Shown: piece after piece, positions 1 to 6,642 of the stretch
Numbering within the stretch: the stretch's first letter is position 1
How the letters are laid out: every line of letters starts with the position of its first letter
Source of the DNA: DHVE2 group archaeon
Lineage (GTDB): Archaea; Thermoplasmatota; Thermoplasmata; Thermoplasmatales; Aciduliprofundaceae
Direction: 5' to 3'
Length of the DNA: 19,772 nt
NCBI GenBank assembly: GCA_015522935.1
Contig: WALH01000070.1
Coordinates: 1 to 19,772, forward strand
Position numbers and translations under genes: made by a program
Notes under the pieces: model-generated
Database searches by the model: none
What the model was told of the DNA's origin: nothing
What the model saw: only the letters and a program-made list of their open reading frames with translations

Positions 1-2
1 CG

Positions 3-950
3 AGGAAAGATGTGATTGGTGTGTGGAGAGAGAAGGACAGATTAAAGGGGGATATAGTGGATTCCCTCGTTATCATTTTGAGAACCCGTGGCTGTTACTG
101 GGCTGCTATTTCAGGATGCTCCATGTGTGGCTACTACAACGACACAAATCCTGAAATTACAAAGGAGGATTTGATAAAACAGTTAGAATACGCAAAGAGC
201 AAATACAGCGGAGAAAAAATGATTAAGATATACACATCGGGGAGTTTTTTAGATGATAGGGAAGTCCCTAAAGAAATTCAAAGGGCTTTCATAGAAAATT
301 TTGATGGTGTGGAGAGAATTATCATAGAAACACGCCCTGAATTTGTGACAGATAAAAAGATAAAGTTTTTGAAAGAATATGAAAATGTGATGGTTGCCTT
401 AGGGCTTGAGAGTGCAAATGATGAGACCCTGCTGTACAGGATAAATAAGGGATTTACGGTCAGCAATTATATTAAAGCAGCAGAAAAACTCAATCAGAAT
501 GACATTCCTGTGAAAACATACGTTCTTCTTAAACCCCCTTTTATGAGCGAGAGAATGGCGGTGGAAGAGGCGATATCCACTGTGAATTTTGCATCTAATT
601 ATTCAGAGGTTGTATCTGTTAACCCAATGAACATCCAGAATTATACTTTGGTGGAGTACCTCTGGAGGAGAGGAGAATACCGTGCTCCGTGGCTCTGGAG
701 CGTGGTGGAAGTACTGAAAGAAACGATAGATGTACCTGCAGAGGTGGTTTCATATCCAACTGCAGGAGGCACAAAAAGAGGTGCCCACAACTGTGGAAAA
801 TGTGATGAAAAGGTTTTAGAGGCAATATACGATTTCTCCTTAACTCAGAATCCATCAAAATTAGAGGGTTTGGATTGCCCCTGTAAGAAGAGATGGGAGA
901 AGATAATGAATTACGAGGACTACCTCTGGGATTACTCCATAAATTCATAG
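3..950 (+). CDS. Archaeosine-type radical SAM protein (RaSEA/TIGR01210-like), 5' partial
   Basis: Radical SAM enzyme related to the Elp3/MiaB-like TIGR01210 family. In Thermococcus that family includes RaSEA, which works with ArcS to turn the lysine-preQ0 base of tRNA position 15 into archaeosine. The sequence shows a cluster motif C-x7-C-x2-C (RGCYWAAISGCSMCGYYND) about 28 residues after the first GTG at base 12, and Cys pairs near the C-terminus (HNCGKCD and LDCPC) that may bind a metal. The frame is open to the left edge with no stop, and family members carry more residues before the conserved VWREKDR segment. I therefore take the gene as truncated by the window rather than starting at the GTG. 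It ends 41 bases before the next gene, which has its own promoter. The radical SAM call is firm. The archaeosine assignment is family knowledge plus recall and is less sure. Confidence 0.75.
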   Translation, partial: RKDVIGVWREKDRLKGDIVDSLVIILRTRGCYWAAISGCSMCGYYNDTNPEITKEDLIKQLEYAKSKYSGEKMIKIYTSGSFLDDREVPKEIQRAFIENFDGVERIIIETRPEFVTDKKIKFLKEYENVMVALGLESANDETLLYRINKGFTVSNYIKAAEKLNQNDIPVKTYVLLKPPFMSERMAVEEAISTVNFASNYSEVVSVNPMNIQNYTLVEYLWRRGEYRAPWLWSVVEVLKETIDVPAEVVSYPTAGGTKRGAHNCGKCDEKVLEAIYDFSLTQNPSKLEGLDCPCKKRWEKIMNYEDYLWDYSINS

Positions 951-960
951 AACGCACAAG

Positions 961-969
961 TTTTAAATA
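961..969 (+). promoter_or_regulatory. TATA box of the 992 gene, leaderless
   Basis: TTTTAAATA centred 27 nt before the ATG at 992, preceded by an A-rich BRE-like stretch (CACAAG). This distance places the transcription start at or next to the A of the start codon, and no Shine-Dalgarno sequence is present. Confidence 0.7.
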
Positions 970-991
970 GAGGTATCCATTTTCCACCGAG

Positions 992-1564
992 ATGATTAAG
1001 AGAACTATAGCCGTCCTTGCCATCTTTGCAATTCTACTATCGATTTACGCAGGTATTGGTGCTCATGCCCAAGAAAACCCCAATAAAGAGAAGAGCCCAT
1101 ACCCCACAATCACCCTTTACTTTGCAGATGGGAAAAAAGCGAATATTACAGGCAAGATATGGGCAGGAACGGTATTTCCCATTGTAGAGGGAATAATAAA
1201 AAAATACAACTGGGTTCCCAAAATAAAATACCTGTTCTTTGATTATTCTCTTAAAGGATTGAATCCTTATGGTTTGGATTTTATACGTGCAATGGAGGAA
1301 AAGCCCTATTCCGAGTTTGAGAATAATTTCATGAGACTGGTGGGCTACGCCCTTAATGTCACCTCAAACTTAGATTCAGATGGAGACGGATACACAAACA
1401 TTCAAGAACTGAATGCTGGAACATATCCAGGTGATCCAAATGACTATCCTGGAAAGAATACTGCGAATCCGATAGAGGGAAATTTAGGATATATAATTCT
1501 CGCCATACTTCTTGCCTCGGTTTTTGCTCTTTATTTTGTCTTTGGAAGGGAGAAGAAAGGGTAA
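992..1564 (+). CDS. Small membrane-anchored exported protein with one EF-hand-like calcium loop
   Basis: A 190-aa protein of unknown function. Residues 1-26 form an N-terminal signal peptide or anchor (basic MIKR, then a hydrophobic stretch ending near AHA). Residues about 165-184 are a single hydrophobic helix followed by a basic tail (GREKKG). This suggests a domain outside the cell anchored at its C-terminus. Just before that helix, residues 128-139 read DSDGDGYTNIQE. This matches the D-x-D-x-D-G-x-x-x-x-x-E calcium loop of EF-hand and thrombospondin type-3 repeats, and is followed by a Pro/Asp-rich linker (GDPNDYP). The middle part has no family I recognise. It has its own TATA box and is transcribed leaderlessly. 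The neighbours do not suggest a pathway. Confidence 0.75.
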   Translation: MIKRTIAVLAIFAILLSIYAGIGAHAQENPNKEKSPYPTITLYFADGKKANITGKIWAGTVFPIVEGIIKKYNWVPKIKYLFFDYSLKGLNPYGLDFIRAMEEKPYSEFENNFMRLVGYALNVTSNLDSDGDGYTNIQELNAGTYPGDPNDYPGKNTANPIEGNLGYIILAILLASVFALYFVFGREKKG

Positions 1565-1590
1565 AATATAATCTCAATTACCAAAACACT

Positions 1591-1623
1591 TTTATATCAT
1601 CTGCGGATATTCAGGCGGAGGAG
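1591..1623 (+). promoter_or_regulatory. TATA box and Shine-Dalgarno of the V4R gene
   Basis: TTTATATCA at 1591-1599 is followed by the purine-rich GGAGGAG at 1617-1623, which ends 5 nt before the ATG at 1629. The predicted transcription start (about 1618-1622) makes the leader very short, with the SD at or near its 5' end. Confidence 0.55.
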
Positions 1624-1628
1624 TTTTA

Positions 1629-2186
1629 ATGTTAGATAAGCGTGAAATAAAAGAAATCGATGATAATGCTAGGAAAATAATAAGAAAATTTGCCCCTGAG
1701 AATCCCTGTGGTGAAGGAAGAATAACCCTTTTAAAGAGGAGATACGTTATGCTATCCACTGACTATTTCCCCTTTGATCTGACCAAGGATTTAGAGGAAA
1801 TATTTGGAGTTGCCGGAGACACACTGCTTTTCAAAGGTGGTAAGAGCGTCGGCACGGATATTTACGAACGCTACCATGATTTAGCTGAGAAATACAATGT
1901 GGATATACGGGATCTTATTTCCGCAGTTGGATACTACTTTGGCTGGGGAACAGGAAAAGTTGTGGAAAGGAAGGATGGAGTATATAAGATACACATGTAT
2001 GATTCCTTTGAAGCCGATAGCTTTATAAAGCGCAACGGTGGCGCAAAAAAGCCCGTTTGCCATTTCCTGCGGGGTGTTCTAAGCGGCCTTGTGGAAAGTA
2101 TCGAAAAGAGGGAGTACAAGTCAAAGGAAACTAAATGTGCTGCTATGGGAGACGAGTACTGTGAATTTATCTTCGAGCCAAAATGA
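1629..2186 (+). CDS. V4R-domain (4-vinyl reductase-like) protein
   Basis: A 185-aa protein whose C-terminal half (about residues 100-184) is a V4R domain. That small-molecule-binding fold is found in bacteriochlorophyll enzyme BchJ and in many archaeal stand-alone or regulator-fused proteins. The sequence shows the typical ending: PVCHFLRGVLSGLVE, then ETKCAAMGDEYCEF, with Cys144, Cys170 and Cys178 available for a metal or haem-like ligand. The N-terminal half has no DNA-binding domain that I can see, so this is a stand-alone ligand-binding protein rather than a fused transcription factor. It has its own promoter and SD and lies between an exported protein and SerRS without operon links. The domain call is confident. 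The ligand and role are unknown. Confidence 0.8.
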   Translation: MLDKREIKEIDDNARKIIRKFAPENPCGEGRITLLKRRYVMLSTDYFPFDLTKDLEEIFGVAGDTLLFKGGKSVGTDIYERYHDLAEKYNVDIRDLISAVGYYFGWGTGKVVERKDGVYKIHMYDSFEADSFIKRNGGAKKPVCHFLRGVLSGLVESIEKREYKSKETKCAAMGDEYCEFIFEPK

Positions 2187-2201
2187 GTGATACATAACAA
2201 C

Positions 2202-2210
2202 TTTTTATAA
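2202..2210 (+). promoter_or_regulatory. TATA box of serS, leaderless
   Basis: TTTTTATAA centred 27 nt before the ATG at 2233, with no SD in between. It would drive serS and, through tight coupling, rnhB. Confidence 0.7.
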
Positions 2211-2232
2211 TGGTTAGCTTTTCTCTATTCTT

Positions 2233-3564
2233 ATGCTCGATATAAAACTCCTCAGGGAAAATCCGGAACTTGTAAAGGAAAATATGAGAAAGAGATTCGA
2301 AGATCCAGGTATTGTGGAGGAAATCCTGAATTATGATTCCCTGTGGCGGGAAACTCTCAAGGAGATAGAGAATTTGCGCCATCTCAGAAATGAGAAAAGC
2401 ATGGAAATAGGAAAAATGATAAAGAATGGCGAGGATGTGAGCAATATAAAAGAGGAGATGCATTTAATAAATGAAAAAATCAACGAACTTGAAAGAAAAG
2501 TGGTGAAATATAAATCCAAAAGGGATGATCTTCTTATGCGCCTCCCAAATATGCTTATGGATGATGTGCCTATATGTGAGGGTGAGGAAAATTCTCCTGT
2601 AATAAGAACGTGGGGAGTTGCAAAAGTTCATCCAGATTATTTGGCCGAATTCAAAAAATTTGCGGGAAAGATGCAATACCAGACCATCAGCACAATTCCC
2701 CACAGCCATGTGGATATTCTCGCTCTGGCGGATTTAGCTGATATTGAGAGAGCGGGAAAAATTGCAGGGTCTCGCTTTTATTACCTTAAGGGATACCTTG
2801 TTCTCTTGGAACTCTCGCTTATAAGGTTCGCCTTGGATTTCATGGTTAAAAGGGGATTCACACCAGTGTCCCCGCCCCTTATGATAAGAAGATGTGCAAT
2901 GGAAGGCGTGACCGATTTCTCCGCCTTCGAAGAGATGATTTACAAGATTGAAAATGAGGATCTTTATTTGATTGCGACCGCAGAGCATCCTCTGGTTGCA
3001 ATGCACATGGATGAAATTTTAAACCCCGATAAATTACCGAAAAAATACGTAGGTATATCACCCTGTTTCAGAAAGGAGGCGGGAGCGCATGGAAAGGATA
3101 CCAAGGGCATATTCCGAGTGCACAATTTCTACAAGGTGGAGCAGGTCATATTCTCCATGCCAGAGGATTCTCCCCAGTTCATGGAGGAATTAATTCGTAA
3201 TGCTGAGGAAATCGTACAGAAATTGGAATTGCCATATAGGGTGATAAACATATGTTCAGGCGAGTTGGGTGCAGTTGCAGCTAAAAAATATGATATAGAG
3301 GTATGGATGCCCTCTCAACAAAAATTCCGAGAAGTAGTATCATGCTCCAACTGCCTCGATTACCAGGCAAGAAGATTGAAAATAAGAGTTCGCAAGAAAG
3401 GAGAAAAATTTTTTGTGCATACTCTCAACAGCACAGCTCTGGCGACGACGCGCACAATAGTAGCAATAATAGAAAACTTCCAAGAAGAAGATGGAATAAA
3501 AATTCCCAAGGCTCTTGTACCATACACAGGATTTGATTTTATTCCATTCAAGAAGGTAGATTGA
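2233..3564 (+). CDS. serS: Seryl-tRNA synthetase, canonical class II type
   Basis: Charges tRNA-Ser (and tRNA-Sec where present) with serine in the cytoplasm. At 443 aa it has the usual length and layout. Residues 1-105 are the N-terminal antiparallel coiled-coil arm that grips the tRNA. Motif 1 lies around 207-217 (RGFTPVSPPLM). The serine-pocket TAE is at 249-251. Motif 2 is at about 278-300 (CFRKEAG through VHNFYKVEQ). The signature EVVSCSNCLDYQARR lies at about 367-381. Motif 3 is at about 397-424 (TLNSTALATTRTIVAIIENFQ), with the Arg that binds ATP. This is the canonical bacterial/eukaryal/archaeal SerRS, not the divergent methanogen type. It has its own TATA box and is leaderless. rnhB follows after one base, so the two are almost certainly co-transcribed. 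Confidence 0.97.
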   Translation: MLDIKLLRENPELVKENMRKRFEDPGIVEEILNYDSLWRETLKEIENLRHLRNEKSMEIGKMIKNGEDVSNIKEEMHLINEKINELERKVVKYKSKRDDLLMRLPNMLMDDVPICEGEENSPVIRTWGVAKVHPDYLAEFKKFAGKMQYQTISTIPHSHVDILALADLADIERAGKIAGSRFYYLKGYLVLLELSLIRFALDFMVKRGFTPVSPPLMIRRCAMEGVTDFSAFEEMIYKIENEDLYLIATAEHPLVAMHMDEILNPDKLPKKYVGISPCFRKEAGAHGKDTKGIFRVHNFYKVEQVIFSMPEDSPQFMEELIRNAEEIVQKLELPYRVINICSGELGAVAAKKYDIEVWMPSQQKFREVVSCSNCLDYQARRLKIRVRKKGEKFFVHTLNSTALATTRTIVAIIENFQEEDGIKIPKALVPYTGFDFIPFKKVD

Positions 3565-3565
3565 A

Positions 3566-4204
3566 ATGGGATGTGGTGTTGATGAAGCTGGCCGTGGCCC
3601 TGTTATCGGTCCTATGGTTATCGCCGGTGTATGCGCAGATGAGAAAAAATTGATGAAGATCGGAGTTAGAGATTCGAAAAAACTGAGCCCCTCAAGAAGG
3701 AAAAAATTAGCTCAGGAAATAAGAAAAATTGCAGATAAAATTGTGATACGAAAAGTTGAACCCGAGGAAATTGATGAAAACCGAAGTGTAATGACAATCA
3801 ATAAAATGGAGGAAAAATTATTTGCAGATATAATAAGGGAGTTGCATTGCAAAAAGGTATACGTAGATGCGGCAGATGTGGACGAAGAAAGGTTCGCGAG
3901 GAATATCCTTTCATATCTCAATAAAGAGGTGAAAATAATCTCACACCACAAGGCCGATGATATCTACCCGGAAGTCAGTGCGGCATCCATTATTGCAAAA
4001 GTTGAAAGAGATAAAATGATAGAAGAGATAAGCAAAGAGATTGGCGAATTTGGCTCCGGCTACCCTTCAGATCCCCGAACAAGAGAGTTTATCAAAGAAT
4101 ACTACAGAAAGTATGGAAAATTACCTCCACACACGAGAAAATCATGGGATACGGTGAAAAAAATTATAGCGGAAATGAAGCAAAAGAGCTTGGATGGTTA
4201 CTGA
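3566..4204 (+). CDS. rnhB: Ribonuclease HII
   Basis: Cleaves the RNA strand of RNA-DNA hybrids and removes single misincorporated ribonucleotides from DNA. Catalytic residues are visible: Asp6-Glu7 in GVDEAGRGPVIGP, Asp101 in VYVDAADVD, and Asp131 in HHKADDIYPEVSAASIIAK. The C-terminal substrate-contact segments GSGYPSDP and HTRKSW are also present. At 212 aa it is normal for the archaeal family. The ATG lies one base after the serS stop (translational coupling). The last 7 bp overlap the convergent Ham1-type gene. Confidence 0.97.
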   Translation: MGCGVDEAGRGPVIGPMVIAGVCADEKKLMKIGVRDSKKLSPSRRKKLAQEIRKIADKIVIRKVEPEEIDENRSVMTINKMEEKLFADIIRELHCKKVYVDAADVDEERFARNILSYLNKEVKIISHHKADDIYPEVSAASIIAKVERDKMIEEISKEIGEFGSGYPSDPRTREFIKEYYRKYGKLPPHTRKSWDTVKKIIAEMKQKSLDGY

Positions 4205-4746
4205 ATCTCGCCGAATCTGTGGAGGAGGGCACGAAGTTTAATCATTGCTTTTCCCCGATGAGATATCCTGTTTTTCTCTTCTATAGGCATCTCAGAGAAT
4301 GTTTTTCTGTAATTTTCCGGAATGAATATGGGATCGTATCCAAATCCATTCTTCCCTCTTTCCTCGTTTGCAATGTATCCATGACATATGCCCACTAATT
4401 TGTAATTCATGCCCTGATATCTCAATCCTATGACAGTTTTGAAATATGCACGCCTATTCTCTATTCCTTCCATCAATTTAAGCATTCCTTCATTGCCGAT
4501 GGTTCTGTACACGTACGATGAATAAACACCGGGAAAATCGTTGAGCGATTCGATGAATAGCCCGGAATCGTCAATTATAAAATTACCCTCAATCTTATTG
4601 GAGAGATAAGATAAGGCAAAATCAATCACATCTTCTAAAGTATCCGCCTGAATCTCTGGATATTCAATATTCATCCATTCCAAATTCCCTATTATTTTTT
4701 TCATCTCTTTGTATTTGTTTTGGTTATGTGTTACAATTTTAAACAT
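4198..4746 (-). CDS. XTP/dITP diphosphatase (Ham1/RdgB/ITPA family)
   Basis: Hydrolyses non-canonical purine triphosphates (ITP, dITP, XTP) to monophosphates, keeping them out of DNA and RNA. It starts with the family signature THNQNKYKE (residues 6-14; T-x-N-x-x-K-x-x-E). It also carries DDSGLFIESLNDFPGVYSS, with the conserved acidic pair, and GKNGFGYDPIF near the C-terminus, followed by SHRGKAM. The length of 182 aa is typical. Its start overlaps the end of the Kae1-Bud32 gene by 8 bp, so it is the last gene of that leftward operon, and its stop overlaps rnhB by 7 bp in convergent orientation. A nucleotide-pool sanitising enzyme facing RNase HII is thematically neat, but the two are on opposite strands. 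Confidence 0.95.
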   Translation of the reverse strand: MFKIVTHNQNKYKEMKKIIGNLEWMNIEYPEIQADTLEDVIDFALSYLSNKIEGNFIIDDSGLFIESLNDFPGVYSSYVYRTIGNEGMLKLMEGIENRRAYFKTVIGLRYQGMNYKLVGICHGYIANEERGKNGFGYDPIFIPENYRKTFSEMPIEEKNRISHRGKAMIKLRALLHRFGEIQ

Positions 4747-6331
4747 ATCTACGCCTCCCTCTTATTTCTTCAACTCTATTCAAAATTTCCTCTCCCATAA
4801 TACTTCGATATTCATCATAGAACTCCGAAATCAGATGGTATTTAGGCCAGTGAGCAGATTGAAGGGATTCGTCAAACATATGTATGTCCACAGCGAAATT
4901 TTCCACATTCTCAGTTTTTTCTCCCATACTTAAATCTATCAGGTAAATTTCGCCGTTTAAATAAATCATATTGCCGGTGGTGAAATCGCCGTGAGCAAAC
5001 TTATTTTTATGCATTTTAGCAGCGATTATAGCAACCTTGCGAAGAATTTGAGCAATACGTTTATCATCCATATTGTTCAGAACGTCAACCAACGTGTTTC
5101 CATTTATTTTCTGCATAGTTATTTTGAAATCGTCAAGGTCGTAAATTATTGGGGTTTTCACGCCGACTGCCTTCAATTCATGTAATAATCTCGCCTCCTT
5201 TCGGGTTCTTTCCTTTCGTAGTTTGACATCGATTTCTTTTATCCTGTATTTCTTGGAGACCCTTTCCTTCACAACGGTTTCTCTCCCGAAGAATTCCTCA
5301 TCCTTTATTATCGCCTCCGCACCCGGCGCCTTCTCATAATATTTCACATGCTTCTCGGGTTTCCATGGTATATCGACCTGATCTGTTCTGAATTTCTGTA
5401 TAACCTCTGTGTCCTTTATCTTCATCTTAATTCCATGCTTCAAGAATAGCAGACCAAGATATGCGATCATAGCTCCGTTATCCACACATAATTCTGGTGG
5501 TGGAACGTATAATCTTGCACCCCTCTCCTCGCACATAATTGAAAGCATATTTCTCAATCTCTTATTTCTCGCAACCCCTCCAGCCAAGAGAACTTCATCC
5601 TTACGCAAATGAGTGAGCGCCCTTTCCGTGACCTCAGTAAGCATGGCAAATGCAGTTTCCTGAACGCTGTACGCTATATCCTCGATTTTTTCCTTTCCCA
5701 TCAGATTCTTCGCTGCCGTGAATAAACCAGAAAAGGATACATCCATCCCCTTTACTGAATAAGGGAGAGAAATATATTTTTCACCCATCTTCGCTAAATT
5801 TTCTATTTTTGGCCCTCCTGGAAATGGAAGGTTCATCTCTCTCCCAAGTTTATCCAGCATGTTTCCTATCCCAATATCAAGGGTCTCACCAAAAACACGA
5901 TATCTCCCAGATGTGTAGGATATAACCTGCGTGTTTCCTCCTGATACATACAGCATAACGGGATCTTCTGCTCCAGTGGTGAATCTTCCTATCTCTAAAT
6001 GTGCTATGCAGTGATTCACGCCGATTATGGGAACTTTAAGTTTCATGCTAAGTATTCTGGCAGCTGTGGCAACTGTTCTTAAACAGGGACCTAATCCAGG
6101 ACCTTGTGAGAAAGATATTCCATCAATATTTTCCGGCCTTACTCCCGCCTCTTCCATTGCTTTTTTTAGAAGCTCTGGAAGATATTTAGCATGATGATTT
6201 GCCGCCTCTCTTGGGTGTATTCCTCCCTGAGGTGGTTTATACATTTTTGAAATATTGGCTAAAATACAATTCTCTGATACTATGCCCACACCCACCGTAT
6301 GAGCAGTACCTTCGATCCCTAACACTATCAT
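4739..6331 (-). CDS. KEOPS subunits Kae1 and Bud32 fused: tRNA t6A37 threonylcarbamoyltransferase plus kinase/ATPase
   Basis: Makes N6-threonylcarbamoyladenosine at position 37 of ANN-decoding tRNAs as part of KEOPS. Residues 1 to about 325 are Kae1: MIVLGIEGTAHT, metal ligands His107 and His111 (VNHCIAH) and Asp284 (CVDNGAM), and SGGNTQV. After a linker, about 340-530 is Bud32: catalytic HGDFTTGN (Asp449), metal-binding IDLS (Asp466), and the basic C-terminal tail RGRRRYV that contacts tRNA and Kae1. This fusion is known from Methanocaldococcus, haloarchaea and Thermoplasma. I start at the ATG at 6331, which gives the family-standard MIVLG N-terminus and lies 4 bases after the upstream stop. 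An in-frame ATG at 6352 would add seven residues and overlap the upstream gene by 17 bp. All catalytic residues are intact. Confidence 0.96.
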   Translation of the reverse strand: MIVLGIEGTAHTVGVGIVSENCILANISKMYKPPQGGIHPREAANHHAKYLPELLKKAMEEAGVRPENIDGISFSQGPGLGPCLRTVATAARILSMKLKVPIIGVNHCIAHLEIGRFTTGAEDPVMLYVSGGNTQVISYTSGRYRVFGETLDIGIGNMLDKLGREMNLPFPGGPKIENLAKMGEKYISLPYSVKGMDVSFSGLFTAAKNLMGKEKIEDIAYSVQETAFAMLTEVTERALTHLRKDEVLLAGGVARNKRLRNMLSIMCEERGARLYVPPPELCVDNGAMIAYLGLLFLKHGIKMKIKDTEVIQKFRTDQVDIPWKPEKHVKYYEKAPGAEAIIKDEEFFGRETVVKERVSKKYRIKEIDVKLRKERTRKEARLLHELKAVGVKTPIIYDLDDFKITMQKINGNTLVDVLNNMDDKRIAQILRKVAIIAAKMHKNKFAHGDFTTGNMIYLNGEIYLIDLSMGEKTENVENFAVDIHMFDESLQSAHWPKYHLISEFYDEYRSIMGEEILNRVEEIRGRRRYV

Positions 6332-6335
6332 CCTA

Positions 6336-6632
6336 TCACTCTTTCCCCACATAAGGGAGTATAAAATGTCTGAATGCCCTGAGAGAGTTCACATCTTTGG
6401 AGGTGAGTTTCAGTATCCCCGTACCGAAATCCACAGTGAGAAAGCCATTCTCGTCAATTGTTATCTCCTTTATATTATCCACGGATATTTCGTACCATTT
6501 GCTATCTGTGTTTAGCAGAACACCCCTTACAGAGAGATACAGCTTACCTTTTTTCCATAGAAATCTTATCTTGTCCGGTTTTTTGTCAAGATCAATTACG
6601 AATTCCACCTTGCTAACGGGTTTTGCCTTCAT
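6336..6632 (-). CDS. Small protein of unknown function between KaiC-like gene and KEOPS fusion (possible PH-like/CheF-arch-like fold)
   Basis: A 98-aa protein. I choose the ATG at 6632 because GGTGAT sits exactly 4 nt upstream (6637-6642), with the previous gene's TGA stop embedded in that SD. A longer reading frame to 6707 would run 70 bases into the upstream gene. The sequence alternates short beta-like segments (KVEFVIDL, KIRFLWKKGKLYLSV, KWYEISVDNIKEITID, FLTVDFGTGILKLTS) and ends in a helix (VNSLRAFRHFILPY). This pattern resembles PH-like or CheF-arch-type domains that sense or bridge partners, but I cannot prove it. There is no membrane segment. Its tight coupling between the KaiC-like coiled-coil gene and Kae1-Bud32 suggests it works with the former. 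Confidence 0.7.
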   Translation of the reverse strand: MKAKPVSKVEFVIDLDKKPDKIRFLWKKGKLYLSVRGVLLNTDSKWYEISVDNIKEITIDENGFLTVDFGTGILKLTSKDVNSLRAFRHFILPYVGKE

Positions 6633-6636
6633 AGAT

Positions 6637-6642
6637 ATCACC
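6637..6642 (-). promoter_or_regulatory. Shine-Dalgarno GGTGAT that fixes the 6632 start
   Basis: GGTGAT on the minus strand, 4 nt before ATG at 6632. The TGA inside it is the stop codon of the upstream KaiC-like gene, so the two genes are translationally coupled. The same spacing (4-5 nt) is seen at 12291, 13960, 17369, 18813 and 19469. Confidence 0.65.

Noticed and set aside
6338..6352. Upstream ATG at 6352 as the start of Kae1-Bud32
   Set aside because: It would add WGKSDR-type residues absent from the family and overlap the previous gene, while MIVLGIEG at 6331 matches known N-termini.
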